Under the pieces are notes generated by a model. The model saw nothing but the letters and a program-made list of their open reading frames with translations, was not told the DNA's origin and ran no database searches. DNA of 24,904 nucleotides from Labilithrix sp. (GTDB lineage: Bacteria > Myxococcota > Polyangia > Polyangiales > Polyangiaceae): assembly GCA_028287035.1 (NCBI GenBank), contig JAQBQL010000199.1, forward strand, positions 1-24,904, in the 5' to 3' direction. A program made the position numbers and the translations under genes. This document shows, piece by piece, positions 7,116 through 13,249 of the stretch (within the stretch, counting starts at the first letter, position 1; every line of letters starts with the position of its first letter).

Positions 7116-8554
7116 GCCCGCGCCGTCGCTCGCGGCGTGGCCGACCGGCGCTCCTGCTGGGCGCCGTGCTGATGGTGCTCGCCGGCGCGACCGGCAACGC
7201 TCGCGCCGACGAGGCCGCCGCGCGGGTCGCGTTCAAGCGCGGCATCGATCTGTACGACAAGAAGCAGTACGCCGCCGCCCTCGAGTCGTTCCAGAAGGCG
7301 TACGCCGAGCGGCCCTCGCCCGGCATCAAGCAGAACATCGCCCTCAGCCTGATGGGGCTCGGTCGCAACGTCGAGGCCGCGACGGCGCTCGACGAGGCGC
7401 TCGACGAGGGAAGGGGCGTGCTGAAGGCGGAGACGCGCGCCGCGATGGAGCAGGCGCTCGCCGAGCTCACGAAGAGCGTCGCCACCGTGCGCTTCACCTT
7501 CGCGAGCAGCGTCGATCACGCTGCGCTCGAGGGCGCCATCGTCAGCGTCGACGGCCAGCCGCTGTCGGCGGCTGCCTCGCGGAGGCCGGTGCGGCTGGCG
7601 CCGGGGATTCACGTCTTCGCCGCGCACGTGGCGCAGCTCGCGGATCCGCCCGAGAAGAAGCTGTCGCTGCTCGCCGGAGCTCCGGTCGACGCGACGTTCG
7701 AGCACGGCGCCCCGGTCGGCGCGCTCACCGTCCTTCCGAGCGTCCCCGGGGCGACCGTCCAGGTCGACGGTCAGCCGGTGGCGCCAGGCGCATGGCCCGT
7801 GACCCTGCGCGAGGGGTCCCACCGCGTCGTGGCCTCCGCGCCAGGCTTCCAGACGACCACCGCCGACGTCGCGGTCTCGGCCGGCGTGAGCATCGAGTAC
7901 CCGCTGGCGATGCTGGCGCCGGGCGACGCGCCCGGGGCGTATGGCGCCCGCGCGACGAAGCCCCCGAAGCCGCCGAAGCGGCGCTACGTGGTCCCGATGG
8001 TCGCCTACGAGGGCCAGAGCTTCCGGCACTCCCTGCTGCTCCAGGAGCGTCCCGGCGGCTCGCGTCATGCCTATACCGGCGGCGCGTTCCTGCTCCGCTT
8101 CGGCTATCACCTCGATGACTACATCGCGGTCGAGGCCCACGGCGAGATCGGGCAGATGCGCACGACCTACCATCTCGGCGACAGCGCCGACGAGAGCTCG
8201 TCACGCGTGCTCCAGTGGCAGCTGGCGCCGGGACTCCGATTCACCACGACTGGCCCGCTGCGGCTCACCGTGGGTACGTATTTCGGTATCCATGGTCAGT
8301 CGGTGACCACCGAGGTCGCCGCCGCGAGCAATGGTGCTCCGGCGCACACGTACCGAGGTGGCGGCGTCTCCGTCTCGTGGCTCGGGGACCTCGGCGTGCA
8401 GATCGACGTGGGGTCGCTCTTCCTCGAGCTCGTCGGCTTCCTCGACGTGCACGGCGTCGGCACCACGCGCGAGGACGTGACCGACCTGCGCATGTTCTAT
8501 TCGTCGCCGAGCACGCGCGTAGGGGCGCGGCTCGGCCTCGGGATCCCGTTCTGA
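7112..8554 (+). CDS. TPR/PEGA envelope protein with C-terminal barrel-like region
   Basis: This 480-residue protein starts with GTG inside the end of the kinase gene (overlap GTGA). Residues 1 to about 33 form a signal peptide ending in ARA. TPR-like helices follow (about 35-105; ARVAFKRGIDLYDKKQYAAALESFQKAYAERPSPGIKQNIALSLMGLG, given here as a motif region, is the clearest pair). Two beta-rich segments come next; the second (about 205-275) has the PEGA pattern PGATVQVDGQPV...GSHRVVASAPGF. The last 200 residues after a KPPKPPKRR linker look like outer-membrane strands (VVPMVAYEGQSF, FLLRFGYHLDDYIAVEAHGEIG) and end LGLGIPF, with a terminal Phe as in barrels. It is probably a periplasmic/outer-membrane partner of the kinase; no enzymatic function is suggested. 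Confidence 0.85.
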   Translation: MSPRRRSRRGRPALLLGAVLMVLAGATGNARADEAAARVAFKRGIDLYDKKQYAAALESFQKAYAERPSPGIKQNIALSLMGLGRNVEAATALDEALDEGRGVLKAETRAAMEQALAELTKSVATVRFTFASSVDHAALEGAIVSVDGQPLSAAASRRPVRLAPGIHVFAAHVAQLADPPEKKLSLLAGAPVDATFEHGAPVGALTVLPSVPGATVQVDGQPVAPGAWPVTLREGSHRVVASAPGFQTTTADVAVSAGVSIEYPLAMLAPGDAPGAYGARATKPPKPPKRRYVVPMVAYEGQSFRHSLLLQERPGGSRHAYTGGAFLLRFGYHLDDYIAVEAHGEIGQMRTTYHLGDSADESSSRVLQWQLAPGLRFTTTGPLRLTVGTYFGIHGQSVTTEVAAASNGAPAHTYRGGGVSVSWLGDLGVQIDVGSLFLELVGFLDVHGVGTTREDVTDLRMFYSSPSTRVGARLGLGIPF

Positions 8555-8564
8555 GGATTCCGCG

Positions 8565-10409
8565 TCAGTCGTGGACGCACCGGAAGCCGATGGCGTAATA
8601 GCCATTCGGCTCGCCGGGCCAGGCGGACTTCCAGTTCTGGCCGTTCAGGTTTGCGGCGTGGCCTTCCCATGAGCCCGTCCACACGAACTCGTATTCGTAA
8701 TCGCTCGCCCAGTGGAGGAGATTACCGGCCATGTCCTCGACGCCACTCGCGTTGCGGCCCGCCGTGAACCGGCCCGGCGGCGACACGTACCAGGCGATGT
8801 CGCGCACGGTGCCACCGTTCATCGGCGCCGCGCCGGGATATCCATAATTGAACTCGTGGTTCAACCGGAAATCCTGCGGAGCGGTCGCGGCCACGGGGTA
8901 GGTCGCCATGTCCCGCGGCTGCCAGGGCCAGCTGTTGCTCCCGTTGTTCTTGAACGCCGCGACGAGCTCCGCGCGCGTGGGCAGCCGGCCGTGATCGAAG
9001 GCGCAGAACGCCTTCGCCATGTGCCAGCCGACGCAGTTGAGGGCCTTCGGGTCGAGCTGGGTCGCGGTGAAGGACTGCGTGGCTCCGTCGGCCCCGGGGG
9101 TCGCGTAGGTGTGGCCGCCGAAGCTGCCCGGGTTGCACGAGCGCTTCGACCACGGGTTGGTGGCGACGTCGCTGTCGTTCGGCGCGTCGAACCAGAGCGC
9201 GCCGAGCATCTTGTCGGCCTCGGCCACGGTGGTGGACGTGTACGGGCTCCACGCGGTGCTCCACCCCGGGCTCGCCTCGGCGACCGCGCGCGTGTTGCCG
9301 GCGGTCCGTTCCACGAAGGCGCGCATGCGGCCCGCGGTGACGCCGTACTTGTCGATCTTCGCCGCCGAGCCCGCGAGCGGCGCGGTCACGCAGCAGCTCT
9401 CGTGCGAGCTGCCGAGCGCTCCGACCTCGCCGGTGCCGCACGTGTCGCCGCCGAGGTGCGTCGTGCAGCTGCGCTCGACCGCGCACTTGCCGGTGTAGTC
9501 GCAGCCGTCGCTGGCGCAGTCTGCGTGTACCTTGCACGCTTTCGTCGCGGCGCACTTCGGGGCGCCCGTGGTGGTGCCGCCGCAGTCCACGTCGGTCTCG
9601 TCGCCGTTCTTCACGGTGTCGCTGCCGGTCGGCGCCTGGCAGACGTTGCCGGTGCAGACGAGGCTCGTGCAGTCGCCGCCGACGAGGCACCCCTTGCCGT
9701 TCACGCACGCGTCGGCGAGGCCGCCGCCGCCGCAGTCGACGTCCGTCTCCGGGCCGTTCTTCTTGTTGTCGGTGCGCGTGGGCGCCGCGCAGGCGCCGGC
9801 GGTGCAGACCTGGGAGGCGCAGTCGGGGCCCGCGTTGCACGCGCGCGTGTCGGCGCAGGCGGGCGCGCCGGCGCCGCCGCAGTCGACGTCCGTCTCGGTG
9901 CCGTTCTTCACGCCGTCGGTCGGGGAGGGGGCGGCGCACGTCCCGGCGGTGCACACCTGGTCCTTGCAGTCGGGGCCCCCGCCGCAGTGCTTGCCGGTGT
10001 TGCAGCCGGGGGCCGCGGCGCCGCCGCAGTCGACGTCGCTCTCGTCCCCGTCCTTCACGCCGTCGTTCGCGTTGGGGCCGGCGCAGGTGTTCTCGAGGCA
10101 GACGGCGCCGGCGACGCAGTCGCTGCTCGTGGCGCAGGCGCCGAGGAGCGGGCACGCCGCGCAGCTCGCGCCGCCGCAATCCACGTCGGTCTCGCCGGCG
10201 TTCTTCTTTCCGTCGCTGCACGACGGCCCCTCCGGCTTGCTCGGCTCCGTGCTCGTCCCGGTGCCGCTTCCGCCGCTGCTGCTGGTCGAGGAGCTGCCCG
10301 CCTCCGGGCTCGGGTCGGCGGTCCCCGCAGCCGGCTCGGCGGAGGAGCACGCCGCAGCCAGCAGACCCACGAGGACCACGGCACCGGCGCGAGAGACGAT
10401 CGATCGCAT
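8565..10409 (-). CDS. Cys-rich repeat lipoprotein with SUMF1/FGE-like domain
   Basis: This 614-residue protein starts with a lipoprotein signal (LLAAAC, acylated Cys21) and a Ser/Gly/Pro linker. Five repeats of about 49 residues follow (about 63-310), each with the signature KNxxETDVDCGG and about six cysteines, so they are probably disulfide-bonded surface modules. The C-terminal part (about 320-614) has the SUMF1/FGE-sulfatase fold: KYGVTAGRMRAFV, NCVGWHMAKAFCAFDHGRLPTRAEL, GVEDMAGNLLHWASDYE and the final YAIGFRCVHD. The RGGS...C...C segment carrying the catalytic cysteines of true formylglycine-generating enzymes is missing, so sulfatase activation is unlikely; a binding role is more plausible. 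Such repeat lipoproteins are common in myxobacteria. It is convergent with the PEGA gene, 10 bases apart. Confidence 0.88.
   Translation of the reverse strand: MRSIVSRAGAVVLVGLLAAACSSAEPAAGTADPSPEAGSSSTSSSGGSGTGTSTEPSKPEGPSCSDGKKNAGETDVDCGGASCAACPLLGACATSSDCVAGAVCLENTCAGPNANDGVKDGDESDVDCGGAAAPGCNTGKHCGGGPDCKDQVCTAGTCAAPSPTDGVKNGTETDVDCGGAGAPACADTRACNAGPDCASQVCTAGACAAPTRTDNKKNGPETDVDCGGGGLADACVNGKGCLVGGDCTSLVCTGNVCQAPTGSDTVKNGDETDVDCGGTTTGAPKCAATKACKVHADCASDGCDYTGKCAVERSCTTHLGGDTCGTGEVGALGSSHESCCVTAPLAGSAAKIDKYGVTAGRMRAFVERTAGNTRAVAEASPGWSTAWSPYTSTTVAEADKMLGALWFDAPNDSDVATNPWSKRSCNPGSFGGHTYATPGADGATQSFTATQLDPKALNCVGWHMAKAFCAFDHGRLPTRAELVAAFKNNGSNSWPWQPRDMATYPVAATAPQDFRLNHEFNYGYPGAAPMNGGTVRDIAWYVSPPGRFTAGRNASGVEDMAGNLLHWASDYEYEFVWTGSWEGHAANLNGQNWKSAWPGEPNGYYAIGFRCVHD
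9480..10223 (-). repeat. Five coding tandem repeats, about 49 codons each
   Basis: The protein motif ETDVDCGG (ESDVDCGG once) recurs at residues 73, 123, 172, 221 and 271 of the lipoprotein, a period of 49-50 codons. Repeats 2 to 5 each have six cysteines at nearly the same positions. At DNA level the plus-strand form CCGCCGCAGTCGACGTC recurs with small changes. Divergence between units is moderate, so these are old repeats under selection rather than a recent expansion. Confidence 0.9.
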
Positions 10410-10510
10410 CGTCCTATCCTTCTCGAAGCTCGGCCACAGGACAAGTCGCCCGTCGGGGTGAGCCGCCGCGCATCCATCGCCCCGGGCCCTCCGGCGCCCG
10501 CACGCGGTTC

Positions 10511-10539
10511 TTTACACGGGCGGGCCGAGCCAGTAGGTA
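10511..10539 (+). promoter_or_regulatory. Candidate promoter for tRNA-Glu
   Basis: TTTACA (10511-10516) and TAGGTA (10534-10539) are separated by 17 bases and lie just upstream of the tRNA. Transcription would start near 10546, a few bases before the mature 5' end at 10553. The -10 box is a weak match, so this is tentative. It has the same layout as the rpsT promoter. Confidence 0.5.
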
Positions 10540-10552
10540 GGGGGCGCTCGAG

Positions 10553-10628
10553 GTCCCCATCGTCTAGAGGCCCAGGACCGCGGATTTTCACTTCGCTAAC
10601 ACGGGTTCGAATCCCGTTGGGGACACCA
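10553..10628 (+). tRNA. tRNA-Glu (anticodon UUC), CCA encoded
   Basis: All four arms can be drawn. The acceptor stem GTCCCCA (10553-10559) pairs perfectly with TGGGGAC (10618-10624), followed by discriminator A and an encoded CCA (10626-10628). The anticodon arm is GCGGA-TTTTCAC-TTCGC, which gives anticodon TTC, read as UUC for glutamate. The T arm is CGGGTTCGAATCCCG with the standard GTTCGAA loop. The total is 76 bases. The antisense strand carries the well-known spurious SPTGFEPV peptide frame, which is not a gene. Confidence 0.97.
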
Positions 10629-10631
10629 TCA

Positions 10632-10664
10632 TTGCCGGGGTTTTTGGTCCTGAAACCCCGGCAA
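10632..10664 (+). terminator. 12-bp perfect hairpin just after tRNA-Glu
   Basis: TTGCCGGGGTTT (10632-10643) is perfectly complementary to AAACCCCGGCAA (10653-10664), with a 9-base loop. It begins 3 bases after the tRNA CCA end, so it is the natural candidate terminator or processing signal for the tRNA transcript. There is no T-run after the stem (GCCTGA follows), so it is not a standard intrinsic terminator. The stem's own T-run on the left arm could serve only if pairing differed. Confidence 0.5.
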
Positions 10665-11028
10665 GCCTGAACGGTGCCAGCCCGCCCCGGCCGACCCGAG
10701 CAGGGTCGGAGGGGCGCTCGGGGTGCCGCGTTCTGGATTTACAGCCAGCGGCGTAGGAAGATGTTTGCGCAGTACCGCTCCGTCTTCGCTGCGGTGTGTT
10801 GATCGAGTCGGCGCTCGCCCTCCTGCGGCGGTTCAGCGGCGGACGCAGTACGCACGCACGCCGGACTCGTTGCGGAGTTAAGGAACACGTTCCGCGGTTC
10901 GCATCTCGTCGTATGCGACGAGGTCCTCGCCCGAGCACCCTCCGGGCACTACATGCGGCCGGCGGCGTGCTCCAGGGACGTCCTTGTGCTCGCAACCCCG
11001 GTCAAATAGCATTCATCACGGGGGTTGA
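10665..11028 (+). other. Gene-poor stretch after tRNA-Glu
   Basis: No convincing coding frame was seen in either strand of this 364-base stretch; the open frames that cross it have Arg/Ala-rich shadow composition. It contains several small inverted repeats. GGAAC-AC-GTTCC is at 10882-10893. CTCGTCG (10905-10911) pairs with CGACGAG (10916-10922), and TCGCAT (10899-10904) pairs with ATGCGA (10913-10918), overlapping it. No integrase remnant or copy of the tRNA 3' end was recognised. Confidence 0.45.
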
Positions 11029-11715
11029 ATGCGGACGACGCTGCGCTCGGAAAATCGGTGCGGGAGCTGCGGGTACTCGTGGTCGCCGCGAGGCCACAAC
11101 CGCAGTCGCCAATGCCCGGAGTGTAGAAGCAAAAACGTTATCCTCCCGACATCCCCCCGCTCCAGCATCAACATAGGTTGCGTGCTGGCCCCCATAGGGG
11201 TTGCTGCCGTCATCCTACTGTTCCTGGTCGTCGCTTATGCCTTCAATGGCCCAAATGCTGGTATTTACACCGGTGTCGTGGTCGCAGGGGTCATGTTGCT
11301 GATCGGTTACAAGGTCTGGCAGTCCGTCGCCGCTACTGCGAAAACAAAACGTGAGATTGCGCAGCGAGACGCGCAGCATCGTCATGCGTGGGAGCAGGCA
11401 GAGCAGACGAGGCAGGCGGAGTTCGCACGCCAGCAATACGAGTTTGCCGCCGAGGAGCAGCGCAAGCGCCTGCGCTGGGAGAACCTCGTCGCACGGTTCG
11501 GCCAGGAGACCGCCGGCAAAATCACCTCACAGCACCTTTGGGTCGGTGCGACACGCGAAATGGTGATTGAAGCCTTCGGCCAGCCTCAAGAGGTCTCCGA
11601 GAAGGTGTTCAAGTCCAAGACGAAGCGGGTGCTCAAGTACTACGCGCAGGGTGGCGACCGCTTCGGACTCAAGATCACCTTTGACGACGACCAGGTTGTA
11701 GGTTGGGAACGCTAG
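11029..11715 (+). CDS. Zinc-ribbon, membrane, coiled-coil protein of unknown function
   Basis: I do not recognise a named family for this 228-residue protein, but its layout is clear. An N-terminal zinc ribbon is formed by C11-x2-C14 and C29-x2-C32. Two membrane helices follow (about 53-72 and 78-98), then a charged, Gln/Glu/Arg-rich coiled coil (about 103-155). The C-terminal domain (about 165-228) has WVGATREMVIEAFGQP and ends LKITFDDDQVVGWER; it resembles the small SmpA/BamE-like fold found at the end of many bacterial membrane proteins. The gene uses more AT-ending codons than all its neighbours (for example AAA, ATA, GTT and CAA), which suggests acquisition from elsewhere. It stands alone downstream of tRNA-Glu. 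ATG 11029 is the only sensible start. Confidence 0.82.
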   Translation: MRTTLRSENRCGSCGYSWSPRGHNRSRQCPECRSKNVILPTSPRSSINIGCVLAPIGVAAVILLFLVVAYAFNGPNAGIYTGVVVAGVMLLIGYKVWQSVAATAKTKREIAQRDAQHRHAWEQAEQTRQAEFARQQYEFAAEEQRKRLRWENLVARFGQETAGKITSQHLWVGATREMVIEAFGQPQEVSEKVFKSKTKRVLKYYAQGGDRFGLKITFDDDQVVGWER

Positions 11716-12175
11716 AAGCAGCCCGGTACACGGTCGTGTCACGCGCACCAGCTTAAAAAATCGTCGGCTCTGACGGTGGACACGCCTTTCGGCGTCGGCC
11801 GGCGAGAATCGCTATGCTTTCCCGCCGAGCCGGACCTCGGCGCGGGCCATGTGGTGCCAGACACGATCTTCTCCTTCTTCATGCATCTCTGAAGCTCTCG
11901 AGCAGCCTGCTAGACGACGCCCGCCGCCGGCGGGAGCCCGGGTTCGTCGAGCCTCCTTCAGTCGAGCCCGACGCTCTGGGCAGCGGGAAGCAAGTCGAAC
12001 ACGGGGATGTTCTGCTCGTTAGCGATCGACACCAGCGTCGCACGGTGTTCCGGGGGCATCCGGCTCCCGACAAACAACCGCGACCGCGTTGGCATGATCC
12101 ACTCAAGCCCCGCAGAGTCATTGCGGAGGGGCAGCACCATACGTCAATCCCGCTCGTACACCCAGTGAGCCCGCG
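11716..12175. other. Intergenic region with one possible small gene
   Basis: This 460-base stretch separates the foreign-looking gene from the DsbA-like gene. Apart from a possible 60-codon minus-strand gene (11958-12140) I see no supported gene. A GC-rich inverted repeat, CCCGCC-GCC-GGCGGG, lies at 11920-11934, downstream of that small gene on the minus strand, but no T-run follows in that direction. A short A-run (about 11754-11760) interrupts the GC-rich context. Confidence 0.4.
11958..12140 (-). CDS. Possible 60-residue small protein, unknown
   Basis: The minus-strand frame from ATG 12140 gives a 60-residue peptide with balanced, protein-like composition, including RLFVGSRMPPEHRATLVSIA and the end IPVFDLLPAAQSVGLD. 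The overlapping frames in this stretch are Arg/Ser/Pro-rich by contrast. An in-frame TGA sits just upstream of the ATG, so the frame is closed on both sides. No strong Shine-Dalgarno is present. It begins 35 bases after the stop of the DsbA-like gene on the same strand and could be a last operon gene or a remnant of a larger one. No family is recognised. Confidence 0.35.
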   Translation of the reverse strand: MVLPLRNDSAGLEWIMPTRSRLFVGSRMPPEHRATLVSIANEQNIPVFDLLPAAQSVGLD

Positions 12176-12658
12176 CTACCGGCGGCGCGCCGCGCGCAGC
12201 TGCGCGCTCAGCGTGTCGTAGTCGTACGCGCCGTCGAACTTCTCGGCGCCGAACAGGAACGTCGGGGTGCTGTGCACGCCGGCGGCACGGGCCGGAGCGA
12301 CGTCTCGCAAGGCGCGGTGGACGGCTTTTTCGTCGAGCTCCTCGTCGAGGAGGTCAGACGGCACGTCGCCCGCCATGAGCCGCTCGTGACGCTCCCAGAA
12401 CTCGTCGCCGCCCCCTGCCTCTGCGAAGGCGGCGAGGCGCTCGGCGTGCGGGTGGAGATGCGCGAGCGGGAAGTGGCGATAGACGAACCGTACATCGGGA
12501 TTCTCCGCGAGGAGCTCCTCGAGCACGGGCTCGGCGGCGCGCGTGTGCGGGCATTCGTAGTCGCCATACTCGACGATCGTGAGCCCCGACCCCGGTCCGC
12601 GCACGTGATCGTCCGGGCGTACCCTGGCCAGCTCGGCGAGCTTCTTCGTTGCATCCAT
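12176..12658 (-). CDS. DsbA/thioredoxin-fold protein with CPHT active site
   Basis: This 160-residue protein closely resembles the DsbA-like thioredoxin domain that is fused to some NhaA antiporters: VEYGDYECPHT (29-39), EPVLEELLAENPDVRFVYRHFPL, then HSTPTFLFG with the conserved cis-Pro (Pro132) and DGAYDYDTL. The active site is CPHT: Cys36 is kept but the resolving cysteine is Thr39. It is therefore unlikely to be a normal disulfide oxidase; a monothiol reductase, isomerase or glutathione-linked role is possible. The helical insert between strands is shorter than usual. ATG 12658 has an excellent GGAGGAG site with an 8-base spacer. No signal peptide is in frame, so it appears cytoplasmic. 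Confidence 0.85.
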   Translation of the reverse strand: MDATKKLAELARVRPDDHVRGPGSGLTIVEYGDYECPHTRAAEPVLEELLAENPDVRFVYRHFPLAHLHPHAERLAAFAEAGGGDEFWERHERLMAGDVPSDLLDEELDEKAVHRALRDVAPARAAGVHSTPTFLFGAEKFDGAYDYDTLSAQLRAARRR

Positions 12659-12888
12659 CGGCGGCGCTCCTCCTGCATCAGGTGCCCAGCAGGGTTCGTG
12701 CCGCCGGCGCCTGCGAGCGCCGCGGCTGTGGTCATGCCGAGAATGCGAAGGGCGCGCCTCGCGTGCACCGGCGAGCAAAGTCGCCCCGATCGCCGCCTCG
12801 ATGAGGCCGGTCGTCTTGCCTGCCTCCCGGCGAGCGGCTCGATGGGCGCTCCCCGCGGCGGCGTCGCGAGGAATCGAGCACGTTACGC

Positions 12889-13191
12889 TCAGAGCCGCTT
12901 GGCGGTCGTGAGCGCGAATGCATTTCGGAGGCGCTGCGCAGCGCGCTCGTCGATCGACGCCGACACGACGAGGACCGGCTCCCCGTCGCGCTTCACGGCG
13001 TGCACGCTGCCCTCTTCGACGTGGCGGACGATGTCGCGCAGGTCGCCCAGGAAGCTCGGCGCGACCTTCCCGCGCAGCACCGTGGCGCGGCCGCCGCGGA
13101 TGACGATGCGGAAGACCTCGTTCTGCCGGGTCGCTGCCCACAGCGCGACCCCGATGAGACCGAGCACTCCCGCCACGTAGAGCGCGTCCAT
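12889..13191 (-). CDS. DUF3634-like small membrane protein
   Basis: This protein of about 100 residues has one N-terminal membrane helix (ALYVAGVLGLIGVALWAA), then a soluble part with NEVFRIVIRGGRATVLRGKV and FLGDLRDIVRHVEEGSVHAVKRDGEPVLVV. This order matches the DUF3634 family as I know it, whose function is unknown. ATG 13191 gives the typical start just before the helix; an in-frame GTG at 13209 would add six residues. Neither has a strong ribosome site. It lies 58 bases after the peptidase gene and 230 bases before the DsbA-like gene on the same strand, possibly in one transcript. Confidence 0.7.
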   Translation of the reverse strand: MDALYVAGVLGLIGVALWAATRQNEVFRIVIRGGRATVLRGKVAPSFLGDLRDIVRHVEEGSVHAVKRDGEPVLVVSASIDERAAQRLRNAFALTTAKRL

Positions 13192-13249
13192 CGGCGCCCA
13201 TGTTCTCACCGGAAGGGCCGATGGCGCAGCACGATCGGCGGCGGCCGGC

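Noticed and set aside
8712..10670. Very long plus-strand open frame opposite the Cys-rich lipoprotein
   Set aside because: It is Arg/Ala/Gly-rich, overlaps a clearly real gene and the tRNA, and has no recognisable domain. It is a result of high GC.
10588..10995. Minus-strand open frame ending in SPTGFEPV-type peptide over the tRNA
   Set aside because: This peptide is the known spurious translation of tRNA antisense; the frame overlaps tRNA-Glu and has shadow composition.
10553..12175. Integrative element with att sites at tRNA-Glu
   Set aside because: I looked for a second copy of the tRNA 3' end and for an integrase and found neither, so only a possible decayed island is reported.
11814..12221. 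Plus-strand open frame of 135 codons in the gap before the DsbA-like gene
   Set aside because: It runs into the DsbA-like gene on the opposite strand, is rich in Arg/His/Pro and shows no domain. The minus-strand 60-codon frame is more protein-like.
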